Assembly: GCF_010378095.1 (NCBI RefSeq)
Contig: NZ_WNJL01000037.1
Location: 124,001 to 188,000 of the forward strand
Direction of reading: 5' to 3'
Origin: Acidithiobacillus ferrianus
GTDB lineage: Bacteria > Pseudomonadota > Gammaproteobacteria > Acidithiobacillales > Acidithiobacillaceae
Length of the DNA stretch: 64,000 nucleotides
Under the pieces are notes generated by a model. That model had not been told where the DNA came from. It saw only the letters and a program-made list of their open reading frames with translations, and did no database searches. The position numbers and the translations under genes were made by a program. Positions 1 to 8,097 of this stretch are shown here, in pieces (positions within the stretch are counted from its first letter, which is position 1; each line of letters begins with the position of its first letter).

Positions 1-320
1 TCCGTGGTGATGAAGGCTTGCGCGGTATAGTGGTCGGGGAGAATCCGCAGCAGGCTGGTGTCCAACCCTTGTGCGGTGAGATGTTCGAGGTAGGGGGTAA
101 AGTCCTGCCCCGCGGTGCCAACAATCAACGGGTTGCCGCCCAGCAATTTGAGATTGTAGGCGATATTGCCGGCGCAGCCGCCAAAATCGCGGCGCATTTC
201 CGGGACCGTGAAGGATACGTTCAGCATGTGTACTTGGTCGGGCAGGATATGCGCCTTGAAGCGGTCCTGGAAGACCATGATGGTGTCAAAGGCCAGCGAA
301 CCGCAGACAAGTGTGGACAT
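1..320 (-). CDS. PfkB-family sugar/adenosine kinase (partial)
   Basis: This is the N-terminal part of a carbohydrate/nucleoside kinase whose 3' end lies outside the window. About 106 residues are visible from the ATG at 320, beginning MSTLVCGSLAFDTIMVF. The first PfkB signature is recognisable at residues 45-60 (DFGGCAGNIAYNLKLLGG), the glycine-rich segment that binds the sugar moiety. PfkB enzymes transfer phosphate from ATP to ribose, fructose or adenosine. The gene lies divergently from the outer-membrane protein and SAM-cycle genes. An adenosine kinase role would fit, because AhcY just downstream releases adenosine, but the substrate cannot be decided from this fragment. Confidence 0.85.
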   Translation of the reverse strand, partial: MSTLVCGSLAFDTIMVFQDRFKAHILPDQVHMLNVSFTVPEMRRDFGGCAGNIAYNLKLLGGNPLIVGTAGQDFTPYLEHLTAQGLDTSLLRILPDHYTAQAFITT

Positions 321-364
321 GAAAACTCCTTGTTGGATTTTTGTCTAAAACGGGTGGATGAGTG

Positions 365-373
365 TGGTATAAT
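365..373 (+). promoter_or_regulatory. Extended -10 promoter for the outer-membrane protein gene
   Basis: TGGTATAAT matches an extended -10 element (TGnTATAAT). It lies about 70 bases upstream of the ATG at 443. A -35-like TTGTCT at 341-346 is 21 bases away, which is too far for a normal pair, so the extended -10 probably carries the recognition. Confidence 0.45.
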
Positions 374-442
374 TATCCAAAACTGGCTACAATGATAACA
401 GGTTTTGAGGGGCGATGCTGCCACGTCTGAGGTGAACGGGTC

Positions 443-1054
443 ATGAAGGGGTTGTTGCGTGTTTTACTGGTACTTTCCGCGTTTGTCCTTGCCGTTCCGG
501 CGTGGGCGAGTGATCGGTCTGTGCATGACAAAACCTATATCAATCTCTTCGGGGGTAATACCTTCTTTGACGGGTCGAGCGGGCTGGGTCATGGGGGTAA
601 TGCCGGGGTCGTGGGCCTGAGGATGGGGCGCCGTGTCGAGACGCACGTGGGTGTGGAGGCGCAGGTGGCCGCTGCATTCGCCCATTTGCAAAATCCTTTG
701 CATTCAAACGGTGGCGACGCCAATCAATACAGTGGTGCGGTCATCGGCAATCTTTACGCCTTTGGCAGCCCCAACACGCCCTACCTTTCCCTGGGCTTGG
801 GGGCATCCAGCAACTTGTTCAACGACCAGTTGGGCCAAGGTACCTCGTTGATGGGGATATTGGGGGTGGGATACCAATACTTGCTCAATGATCACGTGGG
901 GTTGCGTCTGGATGTGCAGGACCAGTTGCTGTTTAACGCCCCCACGCCCAGCGCGGCTAATATCAATGGAGTGCAGGTTACCGGTGGCATCTCCTATTTT
1001 TGGGGCGGCGGCCACAAGTCTTCTTTTCCCGTAGTGGATCCGGCGCACCCCTGA
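443..1054 (+). CDS. Predicted outer-membrane beta-barrel protein
   Basis: The product has 203 residues. Its first 22 residues form a clear Sec signal peptide (basic start, hydrophobic core, cleavage after AWA). The mature part is rich in glycine and alternating hydrophobic residues (for example YLSLGLGASSNLF and YLLNDHVGLRLDVQDQL). It ends with a barrel-like stretch, GVQVTGGISYFWGGG, as in small OmpA/OmpW-like barrels. No peptidoglycan-binding domain is present. It stands alone between the kinase and metK, with about 140 bases to metK. The export and barrel fold are inferred from composition, and no specific function can be named. Confidence 0.65.
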   Translation: MKGLLRVLLVLSAFVLAVPAWASDRSVHDKTYINLFGGNTFFDGSSGLGHGGNAGVVGLRMGRRVETHVGVEAQVAAAFAHLQNPLHSNGGDANQYSGAVIGNLYAFGSPNTPYLSLGLGASSNLFNDQLGQGTSLMGILGVGYQYLLNDHVGLRLDVQDQLLFNAPTPSAANINGVQVTGGISYFWGGGHKSSFPVVDPAHP

Positions 1055-1195
1055 GCGACATCCCTGGCCGTGCTTGAGCGTTTTTTGCTTGTACGGTGAG
1101 CCGGTTTCACTTCGCTTGCACCGCTTTCCTTTGCTATAGTGCGCGCTGTCCCTGTCGACCCTGACAGATGGAGCAGCCAGCGAGGAGCCTAGCGC

Positions 1196-2365
1196 ATGTC
1201 CAAAAGCCATCTTTTTACCTCGGAGTCCGTTTCCGAAGGCCACCCCGACAAAATCGCGGATCAGATTTCCGATACCATTCTTGACGCGATTTTAACGCAG
1301 GATCCGCATGGCCGCGTGGCCGCCGAGACGCTGATCACTACCGGCCTGATCGTGCTGGCGGGTGAGATCACGACGACGGCGGCGGTGGATTACGCGGATG
1401 TGGCACGTCAGACGGTGCGGCGTATCGGTTATGACTCTTCGGATATGGGGTTCGACTGGGCTTCCTGCGCGGTGGTGCAGACGCTGGACAAGCAATCTCC
1501 CGATATCGCCCAAGGGGTGGATGAGGGCATGGGTATCGACCTTGATCAGGGCGCTGGCGATCAAGGCCTCATGTTCGGCTTTGCCTGCGATGAAACCGAC
1601 GTGCTGATGCCGACCCCTATCTACTTTGCCCATCGCTTGACAGAGCGGCAGGCCTTGGTGCGCAAGGATGGTCGCCTGCCTTGGCTGCGCCCGGACGCCA
1701 AAAGTCAGGTGACCGTACGTTATGAGGATGGTCATCCCGTGGCCATCGATGCGGTAGTGCTCTCCACCCAACACAGTCCGGATGTCAGTCATGCGGATCT
1801 GGTCGAGGCGGTGCGGGAAGAGATCATCAAACCCGTGTTGCCCCCGGAGATGCTGCACCGAGGCACCAAGTACTTCATCAACCCCACGGGGCGTTTCGTC
1901 ATTGGCGGACCTGTGGGTGATTGCGGTCTGACGGGCCGCAAAATCATCGTCGACACCTACGGTGGTCAGGGCAGTCACGGGGGTGGTGCCTTCTCCGGTA
2001 AGGATCCCTCCAAGGTCGATCGTTCCTCCTCCTACGCTGGGCGCTACGTGGCCAAGAACATCGTGGCCGCCGGGTTGGCCACACGTTGCGAAGTACAGGT
2101 GGCCTATGCCATTGGGGTGTCGCAACCGGTGAGCCTGATGGTGGATACCTTTGGTACCGGCAAGATCGATGACGATCGTATCGCCGTGCTGGTGCGCGAA
2201 CATTTCGATTTGCGTCCGAAAGGTATTATCCAGATGTTGGATCTGCTGCGCCCCATCTACGGGAAAACCGCCGTCTACGGGCACTTTGGCCGCGAAGAGC
2301 CAGAATTCACCTGGGAGCGCACGGATAAGGCCGCCATCTTGCGCGATGCCGCCGGATTGCGGTAA
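1196..2365 (+). CDS. metK: S-adenosylmethionine synthetase
   Basis: MetK joins methionine and ATP to make SAM in the cytoplasm. The product has 389 residues, the usual length. The ATP-binding GHPDK motif is at residues 15-19, followed by [12 protein letters not shown] near residue 118 and a glycine-rich loop [15 protein letters not shown] in the second half, all hallmarks of the family. The ATG at 1196 follows a gcgaggagc Shine-Dalgarno (SD) region. A TATAGT -10-like box lies at 1135-1140. A GC hairpin without a clear T-run follows the stop at about 2376-2391, just before the SAH riboswitch. It heads the SAM-cycle genes metK-ahcY-metF. Confidence 0.97.
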   Translation: MSKSHLFTSESVSEGHPDKIADQISDTILDAILTQDPHGRVAAETLITTGLIVLAGEITTTAAVDYADVARQTVRRIGYDSSDMGFDWASCAVVQTLDKQSPDIAQGVDEGMGIDLDQGAGDQGLMFGFACDETDVLMPTPIYFAHRLTERQALVRKDGRLPWLRPDAKSQVTVRYEDGHPVAIDAVVLSTQHSPDVSHADLVEAVREEIIKPVLPPEMLHRGTKYFINPTGRFVIGGPVGDCGLTGRKIIVDTYGGQGSHGGGAFSGKDPSKVDRSSSYAGRYVAKNIVAAGLATRCEVQVAYAIGVSQPVSLMVDTFGTGKIDDDRIAVLVREHFDLRPKGIIQMLDLLRPIYGKTAVYGHFGREEPEFTWERTDKAAILRDAAGLR

Positions 2366-2403
2366 AAACTGCTGTGGGGGGCCTTTCCCCCGCCCGAAGA
2401 TCG

Positions 2404-2524
2404 GGTCGAGGAGCGCTGCAGTCGTCGTGTTCCGTTGTGCGATTCTGGCTGGACAGTTTTCCAGTCTTTGGCGATGGACCCGAGATCAGGCTCGACCGGT
2501 GATTCCCTCTGTAAAACCGCGCTC
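2404..2524 (+). ncRNA. SAH riboswitch upstream of ahcY
   Basis: The conserved core GAGGAGCGCTGCA lies at 2408-2420 and the partner CAGGCTCG at 2487-2494, as in the SAH (S-adenosylhomocysteine) riboswitch family. The outer stem GGTCGAG (2404-2410) pairs perfectly with CTCGACC (2491-2497). GAGCGC (2411-2416) can also pair with GCGCTC (2519-2524), matching the family pseudoknot. The ahcY start codon is only 27 bases further on. SAH riboswitches turn genes on when SAH accumulates, which fits control of the enzyme that destroys SAH. The motif was recognised by eye, with no covariance-model score. Confidence 0.85.
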
Positions 2525-2551
2525 GCTTTCATGCTCAAGGAATCGCTTACC

Positions 2552-3958
2552 ATGAACGCCGTGCTCAAAAACCCTGTGGATCACAAAGTCGCTGACATCT
2601 CCCTGGCCAACTGGGGGCGTAAGGAAATCCGCATTGCCGAGACAGAAATGCCGGCCCTGATGGCTATCCGCCGCAAATATCAGACGCGGCAGCCACTGAA
2701 GGGCGCGCGCATCGCCGGCTGTATCCATATGACCATCCAGACCGCGGTGCTTATCGAAACCTTGATCGCCCTGGGTGCCGAGGTGCGCTGGTCTTCCTGC
2801 AACATCTTCTCCACCCAGGATCAGGCGGCGGCCGCCATTGCGGCGGCAGGCATCCCGGTTTTCGCCTGGAAAGGGGAGACGGAAGAAGACTACTGGTGGT
2901 GTGTCGAGCAAACCATCAGCGGGCCCGACGGGTGGCGGCCCAACATGTTGCTGGATGATGGCGGCGATCTTACCGGCCTCCTCCACGAGCGGTATCCAGA
3001 GTTGTTGGATGGCATCCATGGCGTTTCCGAAGAGACGACCACCGGTGTGCATCGCCTCTGGGAAATGGCGCATGAAGGTCGTTTGAAAATCCCCGCCATC
3101 AATGTCAATGACTCGGTGACCAAGAGCAAGAACGACAACAAATACGGCTGCCGCCACTCGCTCAGCGATGCAATCAAGCGGGCAACGGACCATCTGCTGT
3201 CCGGCAAAAGGGCGTTGGTGCTGGGATATGGCGATGTCGGCAAGGGCTCTGCCGCTTCCCTACGTCAGGAAGGCATGATCGTGCGCGTGACCGAGGTGGA
3301 CCCTATTTGCGCCATGCAGGCCTGTATGGATGGTTTCGAGGTGGTATCGCCCTATAAAAATGGAATCAATACGGGCACGGATGCCGGTATTAATCGTGAT
3401 CTCCTAGGCCAGGTGGACCTCCTGGTCACCGCGACGGGTAATTTCAATGTCTGTGACGCCAGAATGTTGAAAGCGCTCAAGAAGGGCGCTGTGGTCTGCA
3501 ACATCGGCCACTTCGACAATGAGATTGATACGGCTTTCATGCGCGAGACCTGGGCGTGGGACGAGGTCAAGGCGCAGGTGCACAAGGTCTATCGCGACGC
3601 GTCCGCCGGTCAGTGCTTCCATCCGGACAGCGACGATTATTTGATCTTGCTGTCTGAAGGGCGTTTGGTGAATCTAGGGAACGCCACTGGTCACCCCAGT
3701 CGGATCATGGATGGCTCTTTTGCCAATCAGGTGTTGGCGCAGATTCATTTGTACGCGGAAAGGTTCGCCGATTTGCCGGCAACCGGACGGGCCGAACGTA
3801 TTACGGTCAGTGTGTTGCCCAAATCTCTGGATGAAGAGGTGGCACGTTATATGGTAGAAGGCTTCGCCGGCGTCATTACCCATCTGACCGATGCGCAATC
3901 CAAGTACCTCGGCGTACCGGTTGCGGGGCCTTTCAAAACGGATGCGTATCGCTACTGA
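2552..3958 (+). CDS. ahcY: Adenosylhomocysteinase (SAH hydrolase)
   Basis: AhcY splits SAH into adenosine and homocysteine using bound NAD, relieving product inhibition of methyltransferases. The ATG at 2552 is chosen because the longer open frame runs back through the riboswitch and because AAGG precedes it. The protein is then 468 residues. It carries the NAD-binding loop [10 protein letters not shown] at residues 225-234, the substrate segment [13 protein letters not shown], and the family C-terminus FKTDAYRY. An insertion with the TEEDYWW segment at about 110-116 is typical of the longer bacterial type. Its stop codon overlaps the metF start (ATGA), so the two are probably translationally coupled. 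Confidence 0.97.
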   Translation: MNAVLKNPVDHKVADISLANWGRKEIRIAETEMPALMAIRRKYQTRQPLKGARIAGCIHMTIQTAVLIETLIALGAEVRWSSCNIFSTQDQAAAAIAAAGIPVFAWKGETEEDYWWCVEQTISGPDGWRPNMLLDDGGDLTGLLHERYPELLDGIHGVSEETTTGVHRLWEMAHEGRLKIPAINVNDSVTKSKNDNKYGCRHSLSDAIKRATDHLLSGKRALVLGYGDVGKGSAASLRQEGMIVRVTEVDPICAMQACMDGFEVVSPYKNGINTGTDAGINRDLLGQVDLLVTATGNFNVCDARMLKALKKGAVVCNIGHFDNEIDTAFMRETWAWDEVKAQVHKVYRDASAGQCFHPDSDDYLILLSEGRLVNLGNATGHPSRIMDGSFANQVLAQIHLYAERFADLPATGRAERITVSVLPKSLDEEVARYMVEGFAGVITHLTDAQSKYLGVPVAGPFKTDAYRY

Positions 3959-4782
3959 TGGCACACTCCGTCGAGTTTTTTCCTCCCAAAAATGCAGCGG
4001 GTGAGGAGCGCCTGCGGGATGCCGTAACGACTTTGCTGCCCCTGAATCCCGAGTATGCTTCGGTGACCTTCGGAGCGGGCGGTTCCACCCGCGAGCGCAC
4101 CTTCGCCGCCGTGACCATGATCCGTCAGGAGTATGGACTGGAGTCGGTGCCTCACTTGTCTTGTATCGGGTCCACGGTAGCGGGCATCCGTGAAATTCTG
4201 GAGGATTACCGGGCGCAGGGAATACATCGTATCGTCGCTTTACGCGGCGATCTACCGGAAGGTATGGAAAATCCCGGCCATTTTCAGCATGCGGCCGATC
4301 TTGTGGCCTTTATTCGCCGCTTTGGCGGCTTTGAGATTTATGTGGCGGGTTATCCGGATATCCATCCGCAGGCTGGCTCAGCGCGGGACGATGTGGCGCA
4401 TCTGGTCGCCAAAATCAAGGCCGGTGCCGATGCGGTCATCACCCAGTACTTCTTCAATCCCGACGCCTATCTGCAACTGCGCGACGACCTGTTGCGGCAA
4501 GGGGTAGAAGTGCCGGTGGTGGTCGGGGTGATGCCTATAGGTAATTATGCGCAAATCGCCCGCTTTTCGGCGATGTGCGGCGCAGATCTTCCCCAGTATG
4601 TGCGGCGGCGCATGGAAGCCTACGCGGATGACGCGCAGTCCCAGTACGAGTTTGGCATTGATCTGTTGAGCCGTCAGTGTCAGTTGTTGTTGCGGGAAGG
4701 CGCGCCGGGTTTGCACTTCTATACGTTGAACCAGGCGGAAGCGACCGCGGCGATTTGGCGTAATCTCGGTCTGGAGTCGTGA
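3958..4782 (+). CDS. metF: Methylenetetrahydrofolate reductase
   Basis: MetF reduces 5,10-methylene-THF to 5-methyl-THF, the methyl donor for methionine synthesis from homocysteine. The product has 274 residues. It starts with the family pattern VEFFPPKN, has the FGAGGST loop at about residues 39-45, HLSCIG at about 65, and RGD at about 98 with FEIYVAGYPDIHP at about 123. The QYFFNP segment that contacts folate is near 163. It overlaps ahcY by one base and so falls under the same riboswitch-controlled transcript. Together with MetK and AhcY it forms most of the activated-methyl cycle, but no methionine synthase is seen here. Confidence 0.95.
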   Translation: MAHSVEFFPPKNAAGEERLRDAVTTLLPLNPEYASVTFGAGGSTRERTFAAVTMIRQEYGLESVPHLSCIGSTVAGIREILEDYRAQGIHRIVALRGDLPEGMENPGHFQHAADLVAFIRRFGGFEIYVAGYPDIHPQAGSARDDVAHLVAKIKAGADAVITQYFFNPDAYLQLRDDLLRQGVEVPVVVGVMPIGNYAQIARFSAMCGADLPQYVRRRMEAYADDAQSQYEFGIDLLSRQCQLLLREGAPGLHFYTLNQAEATAAIWRNLGLES

Positions 4783-4812
4783 AATTCCCAGGCATGCGCG
4801 CCGTGTTTCATA

Positions 4813-4840
4813 TTGACCGGTGGATACCCTTTGCTACACT
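4813..4840 (+). promoter_or_regulatory. Sigma-70-type promoter for phosphoribulokinase
   Basis: TTGACC (4813-4818) and TACACT (4835-4840) are separated by 16 bases. They lie about 70 bases upstream of the phosphoribulokinase ATG, so this gene can be expressed independently of ahcY-metF. Confidence 0.55.
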
Positions 4841-4908
4841 GCCCCGAAGAGTGCTCATCCACAGTATGGAGCGCCATGGATTTCATTCGCCACAGAGGTT
4901 GTACTACC

Positions 4909-5781
4909 ATGTCTAAAAAATATCCCGTCGTTGCCGTGACTGGTTCATCAGGCGCGGGTACCACCACCGTCAAGCATGCCTTCCACGATATTTTCCGGCG
5001 TTTGAAGGTCAACCCGGTGGTGATTGAGGGCGACAGTTTCCATCGTTATAACCGGGTGGAGATGCGAGATGCCATTGCCAAGGCGGCGTCCGAAGGGAAG
5101 ACCATCAGCCACTTTGGACCGGAAGGCAATGATTTCGAATCGCTGGAACGCTTGTTCCGCGAATACGGAGAGACCGGTAGCGGCCGGATGCGTTATTATG
5201 TTCACGACGAGGCCGAGGCCGAATTGCGGGGCGGCGCGCCGGGGACCTTTACCCCGTGGCAGGATATGCCTCCCGGGACCGATTTGTTGTTTTACGAGGG
5301 CCTTCACGGTGGGATCAAGACCGACAGCATCGATGTGGCCAATTATGTCGATTTGCTGATTGGTGTAGTGCCGGTGGTTAATCTGGAGTGGATTCAGAAG
5401 ATCCATCGCGACAATGCGCAGCGTGGTTATTCCGCCCAGGCAATTGTGGATACCATCCTGCGCCGTATGCCGGATTACATCAACTATATCACCCCGCAGT
5501 TCACCCGCGCGCACATCAACTTCCAGCGGGTGCCATTGGTGGATACTTCCAACCCTTTCATCGCCCGCGATATTCCCACACCCGATGAGAGCATGGTGGT
5601 AATCCGCTTCCGCAATCCCAAGGAAGAAAACTTCCCCAATCTGTTGCAGATGTTACCGGGCAGTTTTATGTCCCGCTCCAATACCCTGGTGATTCCGGGT
5701 ACCAAGATGGGTTTTGCCATGGAAATCATCCTGGGGCCGCGTATTGAGCAAATGCTGGAAGAAAAGAGCGACGTGGTCTGA
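4909..5781 (+). CDS. cbbP: Phosphoribulokinase (Calvin cycle)
   Basis: The enzyme phosphorylates ribulose 5-phosphate to ribulose 1,5-bisphosphate, the CO2 acceptor of RubisCO. The ATG at 4909 follows AGAGG and gives 290 residues, the length of the proteobacterial octameric type. The P-loop GSSGAGTTT is at residues 12-20, followed by EGDSFHRYNR, and by FYEGLHGG near 131, all class signatures. No RubisCO or other Calvin gene is in the window. From memory, Acidithiobacillus ferrooxidans carries a cbb cluster that joins metK, the SAH hydrolase gene, metF and cbbP. That recollection supports the genus guess but was not verified. Confidence 0.95.
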   Translation: MSKKYPVVAVTGSSGAGTTTVKHAFHDIFRRLKVNPVVIEGDSFHRYNRVEMRDAIAKAASEGKTISHFGPEGNDFESLERLFREYGETGSGRMRYYVHDEAEAELRGGAPGTFTPWQDMPPGTDLLFYEGLHGGIKTDSIDVANYVDLLIGVVPVVNLEWIQKIHRDNAQRGYSAQAIVDTILRRMPDYINYITPQFTRAHINFQRVPLVDTSNPFIARDIPTPDESMVVIRFRNPKEENFPNLLQMLPGSFMSRSNTLVIPGTKMGFAMEIILGPRIEQMLEEKSDVV

Positions 5782-6085
5782 ACCGCATATATGTGGGGGC
5801 TCAATGGCAAGTCCGGCCAGTACGGTATGGTCCGGCCCCGTTTCCGTCGGGCGGTGTCCGCTTCCGGTATTCCGTGTCCAAGAACAACTGTGCAGCACCC
5901 ATTCCTCATCGGTATTTCCTTTGGTACGAAGGCGGGGTGCTCCTGCCCGTGCCACGGAGCCGGTCGTCACGGTCAACGGTTCGCTGCGTTACTGGCGCAA
6001 GCGGAGCGTTTCCAAGCGTACCGTTCCTAACAGGATATTGGTGAATATCGCCTAAAGAAAAGACCGGGACGTCGCAAATATCGGC
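5782..6085. other. Intergenic stretch, no gene supported
   Basis: This 304-base gap follows phosphoribulokinase. Several overlapping open frames of 60-110 codons exist in different phases, but none has a good ribosome site or a recognisable motif. I see no structured RNA. It may be a decayed gene. Confidence 0.4.
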
Positions 6086-6427
6086 ATGCACTCCACCGAT
6101 ATCGAGCCGGTGGGTCAGCGCTATCCAGGCATGCGTGTGGTTCTGGTCATCGGGCCGGTCTACGGCACAGATGTCCGATCCCGCAATATCGTCGGCAATT
6201 TTCTCGGTGGTGTGCGTGCCATCTTCGGTGGGAAACAGGCTGGGTATCTCAAAATGATTGCCCAGACCCGCGATGATGCCCTGGAACAACTGGCCGAGCA
6301 TGCGCGGTCCCTCGGTGCCAACGCCGTCCTGGGGATGCGCTTTGATTCCGGTGAGTTTGATGCCGGGCAGGGGCAGGCCATGAATGAGGTGACGGCCTAT
6401 GGGACGGCGGTTGTGGTGGAAGGATGA
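6086..6427 (+). CDS. YbjQ/UPF0145-family protein
   Basis: The product is a 113-residue cytoplasmic protein. Its C-terminal two thirds carry the family pattern: a basic GGKQAGYLKMIAQTRDDALE segment at about 48-67, LGANAVLGMRFDSGEF at about 76-91, and the terminal VTAYGTAVVVE. Homologues form pentamers and are annotated as putative heavy-metal-binding proteins, but the role is not established. A stop codon lies in frame 36 bases upstream, so the ATG at 6086 is the only sensible start, although its SD is poor. The N-terminus is slightly longer than usual. Confidence 0.75.
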   Translation: MHSTDIEPVGQRYPGMRVVLVIGPVYGTDVRSRNIVGNFLGGVRAIFGGKQAGYLKMIAQTRDDALEQLAEHARSLGANAVLGMRFDSGEFDAGQGQAMNEVTAYGTAVVVEG

Positions 6428-6520
6428 TGCTCATGAACGGGTTGTTTGACGCATACAGGGGTCGGTAATGCCGGAGATTCCGGAAGGGCAGCCTGAAGTG
6501 GGTCCGGCGGCAGGCGCGTA

Positions 6521-6622
6521 CCTAGTGTAGTGCTGCATTCTTGACGATGCATATAACATGGGTGAAACCCGCAGAGATACTAGGTTTCATATGTTTCCAA
6601 CAGTGCGCAACACTACACTAGG
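6521..6622. mobile_element. MITE-like element with 12-bp perfect terminal inverted repeats
   Basis: CCTAGTGTAGTG at 6521-6532 is mirrored exactly by CACTACACTAGG at 6611-6622. The match extends to 15 of 16 bases at each end if one mismatch is allowed. The 102-bp interior has no open frame and contains a small GGGTGAAACCC hairpin. Such short non-coding elements with terminal repeats are usually moved by a transposase in trans. No clear target duplication is visible. It abuts and truncates the integrase remnant on its right. Confidence 0.6.
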
Positions 6623-6760
6623 ATCATCGATGTATCCCCTCTCGTAAGGAAGCCAGAACACGCGCCCGTCCGGATTGCGCGGCAGGGCTTCCAGCGTCGC
6701 TACAGCACGATTTGACAAAGGGACAGTGCGGGCTTCACCAGTCTTGGTTTTGGTGGTTGA
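6623..6760 (-). pseudogene. Tyrosine recombinase (phage-type integrase) remnant
   Basis: Read on the minus strand from 6760, the frame gives 46 codons without a stop, including TKTGEARTVPLSNRAVATLE and then ALPRNPDGRVFWLP. This is the characteristic stretch of tyrosine recombinases between the first catalytic Arg region and the C-terminal catalytic box. The Arg...HxxR...Tyr catalytic residues that should follow are missing because the frame ends at the MITE-like element. The fragment begins 6 bases beyond the CCA end of tRNA-Arg, the usual position of an integrated element. It is a relic of an excised or decayed island. Confidence 0.75.
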
Positions 6761-6766
6761 TTTTAT

Positions 6767-6842
6767 TGGTGCCCCGAGCGCGAATCGAACGCGCGACCTA
6801 CCGCTTAGGAGGCGGTTGCTCTATCCACTGAGCTACCGGGGC
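6767..6842 (-). tRNA. tRNA-Arg (anticodon CCT)
   Basis: The minus strand folds as a full cloverleaf of 76 bases. The acceptor stem GCCCCGG pairs with TCGGGGC, the D arm includes AGCTCAGTGGATAGAGC, and the T arm includes GGTTCGAATC-like bases (CGTTCGAATCG). The anticodon stem CCGC/GCGG encloses the loop CTCCTAA, giving anticodon CCT. The 3' CCA is encoded. The 3' end faces the integrase remnant, suggesting it served as an attachment site. Confidence 0.97.
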
Positions 6843-6894
6843 GCAGGCTGTAGTCTAGCAAAAGACAGGGTCCCGCCGCGAGTACCTTGGGCAA

Positions 6895-7905
6895 TCAGGT
6901 GAGTGCGAAGAAATAAGCCCCGTAGCATAGGCCATTGAAGAGAAAGTGATAGGGTCTCAGGGTAACCCCGCGTTGCACCAGCAGGTAAGTGTAGCCCCCC
7001 GCCAGCAAGGTCAATCCCGCGCCCAGCAAGACGGGCGGCGAAGGCGACCAGGGGGTCAGCAATACTCCGATAGCGGGCAGTAAGCTCCCCTGAAAAACCA
7101 GGGCGTCCGTAATGTTACCAAAGGCCAGCGTATCCTTGCGCCTGCGAATCCAAAGAATGCTGTTGATTTTTTCTGGTAATTCCGTGGCGACGGGGACAAT
7201 CAGCAAGGATAGAATCAGTGCGGAAATATCGAGCCAATGCGACAATCCTTCGATTCCATCGACGAAAAGGTTGGCCCCGAAAACGATCATGCCGAGTCCC
7301 AGGGCGAGTTGAATCAGAATGACGGGCATGTTCGTGGGCAGGCTGGTCTTGCTCAGATACAGCGCATGTTCGGCCTCGGTACCATGTCCTTCGGCGACCA
7401 GATCCGCGGATGCGCGCAAGGTCACCATCACATACAGAAAGTACATGGTAACCAATGCCATGCCAATGCCGATACGTGCCAGGGTAATGTGGTGCGGTAC
7501 GAAGAGCGCAACGGCCGAGAGGCCAAAGGAGATCAAAAACCAGCGGAGATCACGGCGCAAGCCGGTAGGCTCCGGGGTTAATGCGCCGCGCCAGCCGCGT
7601 TGAGGTGACACAAACAGTGCCATTATGAAGAGGGTCAGTGTCGAAAGCATCATTGGAGCGCCCAGGATGGCACCCACGCCGACTTCTTCGCCCAGTTGCG
7701 CGGGTGCGCCGCTGGTGGCGGTGGAAAAGATCGCGACGATGGGGACCATGGTTTCGGGAAGGGCGGTACCCACTGCGGCGAAGATGGAACCGGTGACACC
7801 CTCGGAGATGCCCAGCCGGTCGCCCAGGTGTTCCAGCGCATTGGTAAACGCTTCGGCCCCGGCGAGGATGACGATGAGAGCAACGATTAGCAGAAAGATA
7901 TCCAT
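6895..7905 (-). CDS. Cation/Ca2+ exchanger-family membrane antiporter
   Basis: The product is an inner-membrane protein of about 336 residues with roughly ten hydrophobic helices. It has two homologous halves, each with the alpha-repeat signature of the CaCA superfamily: GSIFAAVGTALPETMVPIVA in the first half, and VPVATELPEKINSILW in the second. The acidic residue in each TALPE/TELPE motif coordinates the cation. ATG 7905 is preferred over an upstream ATG at 7965 because the first hydrophobic helix starts there directly. It likely exchanges Ca2+ or Na+ for H+/K+. The ion cannot be read from sequence. Confidence 0.8.
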   Translation of the reverse strand: MDIFLLIVALIVILAGAEAFTNALEHLGDRLGISEGVTGSIFAAVGTALPETMVPIVAIFSTATSGAPAQLGEEVGVGAILGAPMMLSTLTLFIMALFVSPQRGWRGALTPEPTGLRRDLRWFLISFGLSAVALFVPHHITLARIGIGMALVTMYFLYVMVTLRASADLVAEGHGTEAEHALYLSKTSLPTNMPVILIQLALGLGMIVFGANLFVDGIEGLSHWLDISALILSLLIVPVATELPEKINSILWIRRRKDTLAFGNITDALVFQGSLLPAIGVLLTPWSPSPPVLLGAGLTLLAGGYTYLLVQRGVTLRPYHFLFNGLCYGAYFFALT

Positions 7906-8097
7906 GGGTGCAGTATGGCACAGCCTTGGTGCGCTGCAATGTACAGTTGAGGTGGGTTTTGACATGGGTTGTGGAAGGCGGACAAGGCAGTTCTGCCGTC
8001 TACGGAGGTCCGTTTACTTGGAAGAAAACGCTGCATGTTGCCCGTGATTGGAGTATAGTACGAGCGCTGAATTCCCCATCGTGGTCAGGTGTGTTTT

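Noticed and set aside
1055..1195. Possible SAM riboswitch upstream of metK
   Set aside because: None of the conserved elements of SAM-I to SAM-IV classes is visible in the 140-base gap.
2435..2551. Longer N-terminus for ahcY (TTG start)
   Set aside because: It lies inside the riboswitch, has no SD and the family N-terminus begins at 2552.
5793..6055. Overlapping 79-113-codon frames after phosphoribulokinase
   Set aside because: Three phases are open at once, none has a motif or SD, so no gene is supported.
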